Of a DNA stretch of 64,000 bases, positions 1 through 9,274 are shown piece after piece. How positions within the stretch are numbered: the first letter of the stretch is position 1; each line of letters starts with the position of its first letter. Below the pieces are notes generated by a model. That model made no database searches and was not told where the DNA came from. It saw only the letters and a program-made list of their open reading frames with translations. This stretch comes from Cyanobium sp. PCC 7001 (lineage in GTDB: Bacteria > Cyanobacteriota > Cyanobacteriia > PCC-6307 > Cyanobiaceae). Made by a program: the position numbers and the translations under genes. The DNA lies in assembly GCF_000155635.1 (NCBI RefSeq), contig NZ_DS990556.1:490563-554562 (forward strand), read 5' to 3'.

Positions 1-1931
1 GCTGCTACCTGATGCGCGATGCCGCCGACCGCATCCTCTACATCGGCAAGGCGAAGGTGCTGCGCAACCGGGTGCGCAGCTACTTCCAGAGCGGCCGGGG
101 CCACGGCCACAGCCCCCGCATCGCGCTGATGGTGCGCCAGGTGTGCGACCTGGAGTTCATCGTCACCGACAGCGAGGCGGAGGCGCTGGCGCTCGAATCG
201 AACCTGATCAAGCACCACCAGCCGCACTTCAATGTGCTGCTCAAGGACGACAAGAAATATCCCTATCTCTGCATCACCTGGAGCGAGGCCTACCCCCGCA
301 TCTTCATCACCCGCCAGCGCCGCTTCCGCTCGCCGCTCGATCGCTTCTACGGGCCCTACGTGGACGTGGGCCTGCTGCGCCGCACCCTGGCGGTGGTGAA
401 GCGGGTGTTCCCGCTGCGCCAGCGGCCGCAGCCGCTGTACCGCGACCGCACCTGCCTCAACTACGACATCGGTCGCTGCCCCGGGGTGTGCCAGCAGAAG
501 ATCAGCTCGGAGGACTACCACCGCACCCTGCGCCAGGTGGCGATGGTGTTCCAGGGGCGCAACGAGGAGCTGCTGGAGCTGCTGCGAGCCCAGATGGATC
601 GCTACGCCGAACGTCTCGATTTCGAGAGCGCGGCCCGGGTGCGCGACCAGCTCCAGGGCATCGGCACCCTCACCGCCGACCAGAAGATGAGCACCGGCGA
701 CAGCTCCGTGAGCCGCGACGTCATCGCCCTGGCTTCCGATGAGCGGCTGGCGTCGGTGCAGCTGTTTCAGATGCGGGCAGGCAAGCTGGTCGGCCGGTTG
801 GGCTACATGGCGGAGGTGCCGGCTACGGCGCCGGACCAGCAGGATCTGGGGCCGATCCTGCAGCGCGTTGTGGAGGAGCACTACAGCCAGGTGGAGCCGG
901 TGGAGATCCCCCCCGAGCTCCTGTTGCAGCACCCCCTGCCCCAGCAGGATCTGATCGAGGCCTGGCTGAGCGAGCGGCGCGGCCGCAAGGTGAGGCTGGC
1001 GGTGCCCCAGCGGCAGCAGAAGGCCGAGATGATCGAGCTGGTGGTGCGCAACGCCAGCTACGAGCTGCAGCGGGCCCAGCGGGCCAGTGAACAGAATCTG
1101 CTCGCCACCGAGGATCTGGCCCAGCTGCTGGAGCTGCCGGTGCCGCCCCGGCGGATCGAGGGCTACGACATCAGCCACATTCAGGGCAGCGATGCCGTGG
1201 CCTCCCAGGTGGTGTTCGTCGACGGGCTGCCCGCCAAGCAGCACTACCGCAAGTACAGGATTCAGAGCAGCTCCATCCGGGCCGGCCATTCCGACGACTT
1301 CATGGCCATGGCTGAGATCATGCGGCGCCGCTTCCGCCGCTGGGCCCAGGCCAAGGCCGCTGGGGCCGACCTGCGGGAGCTGCGTCGCGCCGCCGGTTCA
1401 GCGCTGCACACCGAAGGGCTCAACGACTGGCCCGACGTGGTGATGATCGACGGCGGCAAGGGCCAGCTCTCGGCCGTGATGGAGGCCCTGCGGGAGCTCG
1501 ACCTGCATGAGGAGCTGGTGGTGTGTTCCCTGGCCAAACAGCGGGAGGAGGTGTTCGTACCGGGGGCCCGCCAGCCGCTGGAGAGCGAGGCGGAGCAACT
1601 GGGGGTTCAGCTGCTCAGGCGCCTGCGGGACGAGGCCCACCGCTTTGCGGTGAGCTTCCACCGCCAGCAACGGGGCGAGCGGATGAAGCGGTCCCGCCTC
1701 TCCGACATCCCCGGGCTCGGTCCCAAGCGGGTGAAGGATCTGCTGGCCCACTTCCGGTCGATCGATGCGATCCAGCTGGCCAGCCCCGCCCAGATTGCGG
1801 AGGCCCCCGGCGTGGGTCCTGCCCTGGCGCGCCAGGTGTGGGACTATTTCCACCCCGCCCAGGAGCTTGAGCCTGCGGACGGCAGCAGCTCCGACCGGGA
1901 GAATGAACGCCCCCTGGAGCTGGCCGGTTGA
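1..1931 (+). CDS. uvrC: UvrABC excinuclease subunit C, 5'-truncated
   Basis: UvrC makes both incisions around a bulky lesion held by UvrB in nucleotide excision repair. The reading frame is open from base 3, where [18 protein letters not shown] is the second half of the GIY-YIG nuclease domain, so the true start lies before the window; the ATG at 12 is internal. About 642 residues are visible. In order they hold the GIY-YIG remnant, a UVR motif ([17 protein letters not shown], about residue 200) that contacts UvrB, the RNase H-like 5' nuclease domain ([19 protein letters not shown], about 385-400), and a C-terminal double helix-hairpin-helix (IPGLGPKRV and APGVGPALA). The stop overlaps the next gene by 4 bases. 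Identification is secure; only the first few residues are missing. Confidence 0.97.
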   Translation, partial: CYLMRDAADRILYIGKAKVLRNRVRSYFQSGRGHGHSPRIALMVRQVCDLEFIVTDSEAEALALESNLIKHHQPHFNVLLKDDKKYPYLCITWSEAYPRIFITRQRRFRSPLDRFYGPYVDVGLLRRTLAVVKRVFPLRQRPQPLYRDRTCLNYDIGRCPGVCQQKISSEDYHRTLRQVAMVFQGRNEELLELLRAQMDRYAERLDFESAARVRDQLQGIGTLTADQKMSTGDSSVSRDVIALASDERLASVQLFQMRAGKLVGRLGYMAEVPATAPDQQDLGPILQRVVEEHYSQVEPVEIPPELLLQHPLPQQDLIEAWLSERRGRKVRLAVPQRQQKAEMIELVVRNASYELQRAQRASEQNLLATEDLAQLLELPVPPRRIEGYDISHIQGSDAVASQVVFVDGLPAKQHYRKYRIQSSSIRAGHSDDFMAMAEIMRRRFRRWAQAKAAGADLRELRRAAGSALHTEGLNDWPDVVMIDGGKGQLSAVMEALRELDLHEELVVCSLAKQREEVFVPGARQPLESEAEQLGVQLLRRLRDEAHRFAVSFHRQQRGERMKRSRLSDIPGLGPKRVKDLLAHFRSIDAIQLASPAQIAEAPGVGPALARQVWDYFHPAQELEPADGSSSDRENERPLELAG

Positions 1932-2290
1932 TCGCGACGACACGGCCGCTCGGCACCTGGCTCCGGAGGGCGGCCCCGCTGGCCATCCTGCTGCTGGTGC
2001 TCCTGCTCCAGGCAGTGCTGCCGAGCCCCCCTGCGGCGGCCGCCCCCGGCCTCTGCGTCGGACCGGTCTGTGCCGAGGAGATCACCCGCAGCGCCAAACA
2101 CCACTGGCAGCTGCGGCTGCGGCTCAACGACCAGCAGGGGCGCCATGAGCGGCTGGTGGTGGACTGCCGCGATGGGCGGCTCAGCCCGGCGGACGGCACC
2201 GTGGAGCGTGGCTATGCCGCCGCCCTGGCCCGCCGCGCCTGTCGCCTGGCGGGTGAAGCCCCGCCAGCCGCGATCGCAAGGCCGTCCTGA
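1928..2290 (+). CDS. Small secreted protein of unknown function
   Basis: I do not recognise the family. The 120-residue frame begins at a TTG that overlaps the uvrC stop (TTGA, 4 bases), which suggests translational coupling. Residues 12-38 form a basic then strongly hydrophobic stretch ([19 protein letters not shown]) ending in a small-residue AAAA region, so it looks like a signal peptide. The mature part is about 80 residues, with two cysteines close together (LCVGPVC), a third at VVDCRDG and a fourth near the end (RRACRL), which could pair in the periplasm or lumen. It lies between two DNA-repair genes, but export argues against a repair role. No better start codon is visible. Confidence 0.6.
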   Translation: MIATTRPLGTWLRRAAPLAILLLVLLLQAVLPSPPAAAAPGLCVGPVCAEEITRSAKHHWQLRLRLNDQQGRHERLVVDCRDGRLSPADGTVERGYAAALARRACRLAGEAPPAAIARPS

Positions 2291-2320
2291 CCATTCCGTC
2301 CTGACCAACCCGTCCTGACC
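2282..2320 (+). repeat. Three tandem copies of a 14-bp unit
   Basis: The core CCGTCCTGACC starts at 2282, 2296 and 2310, an exact 14-base period, with three variable bases between copies. The array begins inside the last codons of the secreted-protein gene, supplies its stop codon, and ends nine bases before the photolyase start. Confidence 0.8.
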
Positions 2321-2328
2321 CTGACCCC

Positions 2329-3912
2329 ATGACCACGGGAATCTGGATTCTGGGCGACCAGCTCAGCCACCGGCAGAGTGCCCTGGATGCCCATGCCGCC
2401 AGCAAGGCGAAGGTGCGTGTGCTGCTGGTGGAGAGCGCGTCGGTGCTGGCCCAGCGCCGCTACCACCGTCAGAAGCTGGTGCTGGTGTGGAGCGCCATGC
2501 GCCACTTCGCCGCCGAGCTGCGTGAGGCGGGCTGGCAGGTGGATCACGTCATGGCGGACAGCTTCAAGCAGGCCCTCGAGACCTGGATCGCCGCGCACGG
2601 CATCACGGAACTGCACCTGATGGAGCCGGCCGACCGGCCCTTCCGCGCTGCCGTGGTGGCCCTGCATGGGCGCCTGGAGCGGCGGACTCAGGGTAGGGAG
2701 GCGGCACCCCGTGCCCCACGGCTGGTGTGGCATGCCTCCAATGCCTTCCTCTGGAGCCCGGAGGCGTTCGCCGCCTGGGCGGGCCGCTACAGGCAGCTGC
2801 GCATGGAGCTCTTCTACCGGGAGGGCCGCCGCCGCTTCGGCGTGCTGCTGGATGGCGATGGGGAACCCCTGGGCGGGCAGTGGAACTTCGATCGGGCCAA
2901 CCGCAAGGCCCCCCCCAAGGGCCTGCGGGGGCCCGAACCGCTGTGCTTCAGCCCCGATGGCATCACCGAGGCGGTGATCGCCCGGGTGGAGGCCCTGCCC
3001 GACCTGCCTGGCACCGCCCGCCCCTTCAACTGGGCCGTGACCCGTGGCCAGGCGCTGGAGGTGCTGGAGCACTTCATCAGCACCCGGCTGGATGGGTTCG
3101 GTCCCTATCAGGACGCCATGGTGGGCGGTCAGCCCACCCTCTGGCATGGCCTGCTCTCGCCCTATCTGAATCTCGGTCTGCTGCACCCTCTGGAGGTGAT
3201 CCAGCGGCTGGAGCAGGCCGGCCGGGAGCGCGGCACCCCCCTGGCCAGCCTGGAGGGGGTGATCCGCCAGATCCTCGGCTGGAGGGAATACACCCATGGC
3301 CTCTACCACTGGTTCGGCTCCGACTACCCGGCCCGGAACCATTTCCAGCACCACCGCCCGCTGCCGCCCTGGTTCGAAAGCCTCGGCGGCAGCGGTCTGA
3401 ACTGCCTGGAGAGCGTGTTCGCCGAGCTCGCCACCAGCGGCTACGCCCACCACATCCAGCGGCTGATGGTGCTCGCCAACTATGGCCTGATCGCCGGTCT
3501 CGATCCCCAGGCCCTCACTGCCTGGTTCCACCGGATGTTCATCGACGGCCACGACTGGGTGATGCAGACCAACGTGCTCGGCATGGGGCTGTTCGCCGAC
3601 GGCGGCCTGCTGGCCAGCAAGCCCTATGCCGCCAGCGGCAATTACATCAATCGGATGAGCACCTACTGCAAGGGCTGCCGCTACGAGGTCAAGCAGCGCA
3701 CGGGCCCCACTGCCTGCCCTTTCAATGCCCTGTACTGGGAGTTTCTCGATCGCCACCGCGATTCCCTGGGCCGCAATCTCCGCATGGCGTTGGTGATGAA
3801 GCAGCTTGAGAAGCTGCCGGAAACGGAGCTCGAGGCCATCCGCACCACCGCATCGGAGCATCGTGCGGCTGTTGCAGGGCAGGAACACGGTGGTGAAACC
3901 GGCGGCTCCTAG
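2329..3912 (+). CDS. Iron-sulfur bacterial cryptochrome/photolyase (FeS-BCP, PhrB type)
   Basis: FAD-dependent photolyase of the FeS-BCP class, whose characterised members repair (6-4) photoproducts with blue light. The 527-residue protein has an N-terminal Rossmann-like antenna domain (IWILGDQLS at 5-13) and a helical FAD domain with GWREYTHGLYHWFG and RMFIDGHDWVMQTNVLGM. Four cysteines at 359, 447, 450 and 463 (NCLESVF, TYCKGCRYEV, TACPFN) have the same spacing (88, 3, 13) as the [4Fe-4S] ligands of Agrobacterium PhrB, which fixes the class. It follows uvrC and the small secreted protein on the same strand with a 38-base gap, making a light/UV repair neighbourhood. Class is certain; repair versus signalling cannot be decided from sequence. 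Confidence 0.93.
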   Translation: MTTGIWILGDQLSHRQSALDAHAASKAKVRVLLVESASVLAQRRYHRQKLVLVWSAMRHFAAELREAGWQVDHVMADSFKQALETWIAAHGITELHLMEPADRPFRAAVVALHGRLERRTQGREAAPRAPRLVWHASNAFLWSPEAFAAWAGRYRQLRMELFYREGRRRFGVLLDGDGEPLGGQWNFDRANRKAPPKGLRGPEPLCFSPDGITEAVIARVEALPDLPGTARPFNWAVTRGQALEVLEHFISTRLDGFGPYQDAMVGGQPTLWHGLLSPYLNLGLLHPLEVIQRLEQAGRERGTPLASLEGVIRQILGWREYTHGLYHWFGSDYPARNHFQHHRPLPPWFESLGGSGLNCLESVFAELATSGYAHHIQRLMVLANYGLIAGLDPQALTAWFHRMFIDGHDWVMQTNVLGMGLFADGGLLASKPYAASGNYINRMSTYCKGCRYEVKQRTGPTACPFNALYWEFLDRHRDSLGRNLRMALVMKQLEKLPETELEAIRTTASEHRAAVAGQEHGGETGGS

Positions 3913-3922
3913 GCCCCCACTC

Positions 3923-4660
3923 CTAGTTTCCAGTCCCTTGCTCCTGGCGGCGCAGCTCCGGAAAGGTGTCCCGGAACGTGGCCAGTTTGGGCAGATCGTG
4001 CACCACCACGTAGGGGTGGGCCGGATTGCGGCGCACGAAATCCTGGTGGTAGGCCTCGGCGGGGAAGAAGCGGTCACTGGCCTCCACCGTGGTGGCGATC
4101 GGTCTGGGGAACACGCCGGCCGCGTCCAGCTGGCGGATGTAGGCGCGCGCCACACGCTGCAGCTCCGGATCGGTGGTGAAGATCGCCGAGCGGTACTGCT
4201 CGCCCACATCGGGCCCCTGGCGGTTCACCTCGGTGGGGTCGTGGGCCACGGCGAAGAACACCTTGAGCAGTTCGCCGTAGCTCACCTGGCCGGGGTCGTA
4301 GGTGATGCGGATGCCCTCGGCATGGCCGGTTCCACCGCGGCTCACCTGGCTGTAGGTGGCGGTGCCGGCCGAGCCGCCGGCGTAGCCCGTTTCCACCTGC
4401 CGCACGCCCCGGATCTCCTCGAAGATCGCCTCCATGCCCCAGAAGCAGCCGCCGGCCAGCACCGCCACCTGGATGGGACCGGCCCGGCGGCCAGGATCCA
4501 GGGCTGGATCGGGCAGCACCCTGGCCTGGGCCGCCCCGATCGGCAGGGGAACCGGCCGGCCGATCAGCAGCGGCAGGGTCAGCAGCCCCCCCAGCACAGC
4601 CGCCAGGGGGAACAGCCATCGCCGGCGCCGCGGGGCGGCGACCTCGGGTGGGCGCGCCAT
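3923..4660 (-). CDS. msrA: Peptide-methionine (S)-S-oxide reductase, membrane-anchored or exported
   Basis: MsrA reduces methionine-S-sulfoxide in oxidised proteins. The catalytic cysteine is in the family motif GGCFWG (about residue 72), followed by the typical VETGYAGG, THAEG-like GTGHAEGIRITYD and AEAYHQDF segments. The N-terminus differs from cytosolic MsrA: RRRRWLFPLAAVLGGLL is a charged-then-hydrophobic signal or anchor, so the enzyme probably works in the periplasm or thylakoid lumen. No second cysteine is visible in the C-terminal tail, so recycling may rely directly on an external thiol. I chose the ATG at 4660; a GTG at 4672 is possible. The gene lies 26 bases downstream of the SulP transporter and may be co-transcribed with it. 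Confidence 0.93.
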   Translation of the reverse strand: MARPPEVAAPRRRRWLFPLAAVLGGLLTLPLLIGRPVPLPIGAAQARVLPDPALDPGRRAGPIQVAVLAGGCFWGMEAIFEEIRGVRQVETGYAGGSAGTATYSQVSRGGTGHAEGIRITYDPGQVSYGELLKVFFAVAHDPTEVNRQGPDVGEQYRSAIFTTDPELQRVARAYIRQLDAAGVFPRPIATTVEASDRFFPAEAYHQDFVRRNPAHPYVVVHDLPKLATFRDTFPELRRQEQGTGN

Positions 4661-4686
4661 GGGGATCAACACAGAACCTGAAGGTT

Positions 4687-6477
4687 CTACCGCTGAGCCG
4701 CCGTTGCGGATGGGCGGCTGCCGCCTGCGATCCCCTCAGGCGGCTCCTGTGGGGCGGGTGCAGGGCTGGAGAGTTCGGTCGGCGGGATCACCTCCTGTTC
4801 ACCGCTCGCCCGCTCGAGGGCCTCACGACGGCTGCCCACCAGCTGCACCGCCCGGTTGCGGCCCAGCCCCAGCCGGCGCAAGCGCTCCACCTGCTGGGGA
4901 TCGGTGGCGGCGATCAGGATCCGGCGCTCCTGCTGCACGGCGTCACGGCACAGCGCCTCGATCGCCAGCGACGCCGTGACCCCCAGATGGGTCACGGTGC
5001 TTAGATCCAGCACCAGAGTGCCGTAGGCGGAGCTGTTGTTCAGCAGCTGGGTGAGATAGCGGCTCGAGCCGAAACTCAGCGGGCCCGTGAAACTCAGCAG
5101 CAGCAGATCCGAGCCGGCCCGTTCCACCAGCTCCTGCTCGCGGGCATCGAGATAGCTGGCGCCTTCCCCGCCGCCGCGCACCTGCTGGCTGCTCCGCGCC
5201 AGTGCTTCCGCCTGCCCCTTGATGGTGAGCACGTTCGCCAGAAACACGCCGATCACCACCGCCGTCACCAGATCCCAGAACACCGTGAGCAGGAGCACCA
5301 GCCACATCAGGCCGGTGGTCCGCCAGGAGAGGGCGGGGGCCCGGGCGAGAAAGGCCCAGTCGATGATCTCGATGCCCACGTGCAGCAGGATCCCGGCGAG
5401 CACGGCCAGGGGAATCGGCCGGGCCAGGCCGCCGGCCCCCACGGTCAGCACCAGCAGCACCAGGCTGTGCACCATGCCGGAGAGCGGGGTGCGCCCCCCG
5501 GCCTGCACGTTGGTCACCGTGCGCATCGTCGCCCCGGCTCCCGGCAGCCCACCCAGAAGCGCCGCGGCCATGTTGCCGATCCCCTGGCCGATCAGCTCGC
5601 GGTCGGAATCGTGCTGGCTGCGGGTGATGTTGTCCGCCACCAGGGAGGTGAGCAGGGAATCGATCGAGCCGAGCACCCCCAGGGTTAGGGCAAAGCCGCC
5701 GAGCAGACGCAGGTCGTTGAGGTCCAGCTGGGGCCACCGCAGCTGCGGCAGACCCTGGGGGATGGTGCCGAGCCGGGGCAGGGCCTCGGCGGGAAGAAGC
5801 TGGCTCAGCAGCGTCAGCAGCACCAGTGCCGCCAGGGGGCCGGGCAACCAGGCATTCCATCGCCGCGGATAGAGACGCACCAGGGCGAAGGTGGCCAGCC
5901 CGAACAGCAGCGCCCAGCCGCTCATGCCGCCCAGGGCGCCGGGCAGCGCCCCCAGGATGGCGGGCACGGAGCCGCGCAGACTCAACCCCAGCAGGGCCGG
6001 CAGCTGCAGCACCACGATGATGACCCCGATGCCGGACATGAACCCGGAAATGACGGAGTAGGGCATGAGGGTGATGTACTGGCCCAGCCGCAGCAGCCCG
6101 AACACCACCTGGAACCCGCCGGCCAGCAACGCCACGGTGAAGGCCATCGCCAGGCCCGACTCACTGCCGTAACGGGCGCCGAGCAGGCTGATGATGCCGG
6201 CCATGATCACGGTCATCGGTCCCGTGGGTCCCGACACCTGGGAGGGGGTACCTCCCAGGGGCGCCGCGATCAGCCCCAGCACGATCGCCCCCCACAGTCC
6301 GGCGATCGCCCCGGCTCCCGACGCCACCCCGAAGGCCAGGGCCAGGGGCAGGGCCACCACGGCCGTGGTGATGCCGCCGGTGAGGTCGCCGCGCCAGTTC
6401 TCGAGCCGTGAGCTGGCCCAGGTGCGGCTGCGGCGCAGGGCCCGCAGTGGCGGCGCCTGCCGGAAGGGGGAACGCAT
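4687..6477 (-). CDS. SulP-family anion transporter with STAS domain, BicA-like
   Basis: Integral-membrane transporter of 596 residues. The first part resembles cyanobacterial BicA, the sodium-dependent bicarbonate importer: ALPLALAFGVASGAGAIAGL, SGPTGPMTVIM, MPYSVISGFMSGIGV, and SQHDSDRELIGQGIGN with LPGAGATMRTV. About 10-14 hydrophobic segments are followed from about residue 435 by a cytoplasmic STAS domain (LVLDLSTVTHLGVTASLAIE). By family knowledge it imports bicarbonate or sulfate with sodium or protons. Close motif agreement favours bicarbonate, but SulP paralogues in picocyanobacteria are numerous, so I give no symbol. It sits between the GNAT gene (102-base gap) and msrA (26-base gap) on the same strand. 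Confidence 0.88.
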   Translation of the reverse strand: MRSPFRQAPPLRALRRSRTWASSRLENWRGDLTGGITTAVVALPLALAFGVASGAGAIAGLWGAIVLGLIAAPLGGTPSQVSGPTGPMTVIMAGIISLLGARYGSESGLAMAFTVALLAGGFQVVFGLLRLGQYITLMPYSVISGFMSGIGVIIVVLQLPALLGLSLRGSVPAILGALPGALGGMSGWALLFGLATFALVRLYPRRWNAWLPGPLAALVLLTLLSQLLPAEALPRLGTIPQGLPQLRWPQLDLNDLRLLGGFALTLGVLGSIDSLLTSLVADNITRSQHDSDRELIGQGIGNMAAALLGGLPGAGATMRTVTNVQAGGRTPLSGMVHSLVLLVLTVGAGGLARPIPLAVLAGILLHVGIEIIDWAFLARAPALSWRTTGLMWLVLLLTVFWDLVTAVVIGVFLANVLTIKGQAEALARSSQQVRGGGEGASYLDAREQELVERAGSDLLLLSFTGPLSFGSSRYLTQLLNNSSAYGTLVLDLSTVTHLGVTASLAIEALCRDAVQQERRILIAATDPQQVERLRRLGLGRNRAVQLVGSRREALERASGEQEVIPPTELSSPAPAPQEPPEGIAGGSRPSATAAQR

Positions 6478-6579
6478 GCCGCTCGCGATCGCTGCACTTG
6501 TCCTGGGTTAGTGCTGATCGGCGCGATCGGCCACGGGTGTGAGCGGGCCAGCACGGCTCCACCCCCCGCGAGGCGGGCC

Positions 6580-7482
6580 TCAGCCCAGCTCCAGGCAGGC
6601 CAGGCCGAACACGTCCGCCAGTCCCACCGCCGGTGGCCGGCCGCGGTACATCCGCACCATCGTGGCGGTGTGGCGGAACCCCAGGCGTTCCATCAGCCGG
6701 TCCCCCTCGGGGTTGGCACCCGGCACATCGATCAGCACCACGCCCGGATGGCGGGCCAGCATCCCCAGCAGCAGCGCCTCCGCCAGCCCGGGGTCATCGG
6801 CCAGAAGGGGTCCGATCCTCCAGCCACTCCCCTGGCGCAGCAGGCAGGGCCGGATCCGCCCGAAGCCATGGCACTGACCGTCGCGGTCCATCAGGGCCAG
6901 CACCGTGCCGGCCGGATGGCCCAGCCAGTCCGCCAGGAAGTGGGGACGCGGGCTGGGTTCGCGCTGGGCGTCGTAGGCCTGCACTGCCCGCTGCGGCAGT
7001 TGATCCCCCCGCACGAGCTCCAGGCCCGCCCGGCCCGCTCCGGCGGGCTCCTCTCCGCTGGCGACCAGCTGCCAGCGGTGGGTCGGGGAGGCTGGCTCGA
7101 AGCCCCAGCGGCGGTAGTCCTCCACCCGCTCGAGGGCGGCCTCCAGCCCCACGCAGGGCAGATCGCCGAGGTGCTCCATGGCCCTGCGCCACAAGGACAG
7201 GCCATGGCCTCGCCCCCGGTGGTCCGGGTCCACCAGGAACATCCCCATGAAGCCGTACTCGGCGTTGTAGCGCACGCCGGCGATGCAGCCGATCAGCCGC
7301 TGGTTGAGCTCCTTCACCCATACGCCCTGGCGGTCGGTGTGGCGGTAGATCGCCACATCGCCTTCTCCCGGGCAGAAGCCCTCCGCCCGTGCCCATGCCA
7401 CCACCTGGGGGATGTCCTTGCGGCCGAGGGGCCGGATCAGCCCCTGGCCCGCCGCCGCCGCTGGGTTGGCCCTGCTCACCAT
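6580..7482 (-). CDS. GNAT-family N-acetyltransferase with second YitH-like domain
   Basis: The N-terminal half (about residues 15-140) is a GNAT fold with the acetyl-CoA loop DPDHRGRGHGLSLWRRA, preceded by GFMGMFLVD. The C-terminal half, ending in ANPEGDRLMERLGFRHTATMVRMYRG, matches the second GNAT-like domain (YitH/Acetyltransf_18 type) of two-domain proteins. The acyl acceptor cannot be inferred. The gene is the first of a minus-strand series with the SulP transporter and msrA and is divergent from the ABC1 kinase gene, whose start lies 89 bases away. Confidence 0.85.
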   Translation of the reverse strand: MVSRANPAAAAGQGLIRPLGRKDIPQVVAWARAEGFCPGEGDVAIYRHTDRQGVWVKELNQRLIGCIAGVRYNAEYGFMGMFLVDPDHRGRGHGLSLWRRAMEHLGDLPCVGLEAALERVEDYRRWGFEPASPTHRWQLVASGEEPAGAGRAGLELVRGDQLPQRAVQAYDAQREPSPRPHFLADWLGHPAGTVLALMDRDGQCHGFGRIRPCLLRQGSGWRIGPLLADDPGLAEALLLGMLARHPGVVLIDVPGANPEGDRLMERLGFRHTATMVRMYRGRPPAVGLADVFGLACLELG

Positions 7483-7571
7483 CGCGCCTGCACCAGGCCC
7501 CAGCCTGGCCCTGCTTTCCCGGCTGCGCCGCCCCAGGTCAACATTGGGGCCCCACCTGGCCCACTCCTTCC

Positions 7572-9212
7572 ATGCTCAGTGGATCCTCCCGCGCCCTCGA
7601 GATCGTGCGGGTGGTGTCCCAGCACCAGTGGGACTATCTGCTGGGCCTGCTCAGCGCCCAGCTCGGCCAGGCCGGCGAGGCCCAGCCCAGCCTGCCGGCG
7701 CCGGAGGTGCTCTGCCGGGTGCTCACCGAGCTCGGCCCGGTGTTCGTGAAGGTGGGCCAGCTGCTCAGCACCCGGCCCGATCTGCTCCCCCAGCCCTACA
7801 TCAGTGCACTGGCCCGGCTGCAGAGCGGCGTGGCCCCGGCCCCCTGGTCGGCGGTGGAGTCGGTGCTGCTGGCCCAGCTGGGCTGCCCGCTGGAGCAGGC
7901 GTTCGCCGGATTCGACACCACACCGGTGGCGGCCGGCAGCATCGGCCAGGTCTACCGGGCCTCCCTCCTCGACGGCACCGCCGTGGCCGTGAAGGTGCTG
8001 CGGCCCGGCATCGAGCGGCAGGTGGAGGAGGACGGCCAGCTGCTGCGCCAGATCGCCGCCCTCGCGGCCCAGACCCCCCTCGGGGCCAGCTACGACCTGT
8101 CCGGTCTGGCCGATCAGCTGATCGGTGCGCTGGAAGGTGAGATCGATTTCCGCAGCGAGGCCAGCCATACCGAACGGCTGGCGGAGGTGCTGCGCCGCTC
8201 CAGCTTCGTGGGGGACGGAGGTCTGCGGGTTCCCGCCGTCTACAACGAGCTCTCCGGGCCGGCGGTGCTGGTGCTGGAGTGGCTGGACGGCGACCCGATC
8301 CTCAGCCCCGCCGGCCGCGGTGCCCTCGAGGCCTGCCCGGAAGGACTCGAGGGGGCCACCAACAACCTGCTCGGCGCCTTCGTGGAGCAGTTCTTCGTGG
8401 AGGGGTTCTTCGATGCGGATCCCCATCCCGGCAACCTGATGGTGGCCGCCGACGGCACGATCACCCTGCTCGATCTGGGCATGGTGGGCAGTTTCGACCC
8501 CCGGACCCGCACCCTGGTGCTGGATCTGGTGCTGGCGCTGATCAACGAGGACCCCGCCAGGGCCACCGACCTGCTGGTGCAGCTGGCGCCGCCGCTGCGG
8601 GCCACGGCCGACCGGCGGCGTCTGCGGCGGCAGCTCGATCAGCTGATCCGCGCCAATTTCGCCAAGCCGCTCAACCAGCTCAACTTCGCCCGCTTCCTGG
8701 CCGACCTGCTCCAGATCGCCAACCGCGCCGGACTGCAGGTACCCGGCAACATGGGCCTGTTCGTGAAGGCCATCACCAACCTCGAGGGGGTGGGCCGGGA
8801 ACTCAATCCCGGGTTCAGCTTCACCGAGGCGATGAAACCGTTGGTAAGCCGGCTGATGGCCAGGGCCCTGCTGCTGCCTCAGCAGCGCGTGATGCAGCTC
8901 GGTCTCGACCTGCGCACCCTGCTGCTGGAGTCGCCCCGCCAGCTGAGTGGTCTGCTGCAGCGCTTCAGCGGCGACGAGCTGGTGTTCGCCTTCCAGCTCC
9001 AGGGCCTGGAGAAGTTGCTGGGCAACCTGGATGTGCTCTCGCGCCGTATCGCCCTGGCGATCCTGGTGGCCTCCCTGCTGCTGAGCGCCACGGTCATGGC
9101 CACCCAGTCGGAGCTGCAGCTGCTGCGCCAGGTGAGCCAGGGCCTCTTCGTGGCCGCCAATGTGCTCGGGGTGTGGCTGGTGGTGTCGCTGATGCGCTCC
9201 GGGCGCCGCTGA
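7572..9212 (+). CDS. ABC1/UbiB (AarF) family atypical kinase
   Basis: Member of the ABC1 (UbiB/ADCK) protein-kinase-like family, known for ATPase activity supporting prenylquinone metabolism; cyanobacterial and plastid members are linked to plastoquinone and tocopherol. The 546-residue protein shows the family signature: KVGQLLSTRPDLLP (KxGQ region), the alanine-rich P-loop replacement AAGSIGQVYRA, VAVKVLRPGIE with the ATP-binding lysine, the HPGN catalytic loop in DPHPGNLMVAADG and the metal-binding LLDLGMVG. Two hydrophobic C-terminal segments (about 490-540) suggest membrane attachment. I chose the ATG at 7572 because the in-frame upstream extension is low-complexity and overlaps the divergent GNAT gene. 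The GluR0-like channel follows after 62 bases. Confidence 0.92.
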   Translation: MLSGSSRALEIVRVVSQHQWDYLLGLLSAQLGQAGEAQPSLPAPEVLCRVLTELGPVFVKVGQLLSTRPDLLPQPYISALARLQSGVAPAPWSAVESVLLAQLGCPLEQAFAGFDTTPVAAGSIGQVYRASLLDGTAVAVKVLRPGIERQVEEDGQLLRQIAALAAQTPLGASYDLSGLADQLIGALEGEIDFRSEASHTERLAEVLRRSSFVGDGGLRVPAVYNELSGPAVLVLEWLDGDPILSPAGRGALEACPEGLEGATNNLLGAFVEQFFVEGFFDADPHPGNLMVAADGTITLLDLGMVGSFDPRTRTLVLDLVLALINEDPARATDLLVQLAPPLRATADRRRLRRQLDQLIRANFAKPLNQLNFARFLADLLQIANRAGLQVPGNMGLFVKAITNLEGVGRELNPGFSFTEAMKPLVSRLMARALLLPQQRVMQLGLDLRTLLLESPRQLSGLLQRFSGDELVFAFQLQGLEKLLGNLDVLSRRIALAILVASLLLSATVMATQSELQLLRQVSQGLFVAANVLGVWLVVSLMRSGRR

Positions 9213-9274
9213 GCCCTGGTCTCGTGACGTGGGCGCGACCCCTAGGGTCACCCCTGGAAGTCGCCGAAGCCCTG

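Noticed and set aside
2212..4209. A 665-codon open frame antisense to the photolyase and secreted-protein genes
   Set aside because: It is the mirror of real genes in high-GC DNA; its translation is low-complexity and lacks motifs, while the sense frames hold clear families.
7476..9251. A 591-codon open frame antisense to the ABC1 kinase gene
   Set aside because: Rich in His/Gln/Gly with no domain pattern; the sense frame encodes the kinase with all motifs.
8279..9274. In-frame upstream extension of the GluR0-like gene
   Set aside because: It lies inside the ABC1 kinase gene and reads arginine/proline-rich; a signal peptide begins properly at 9275.
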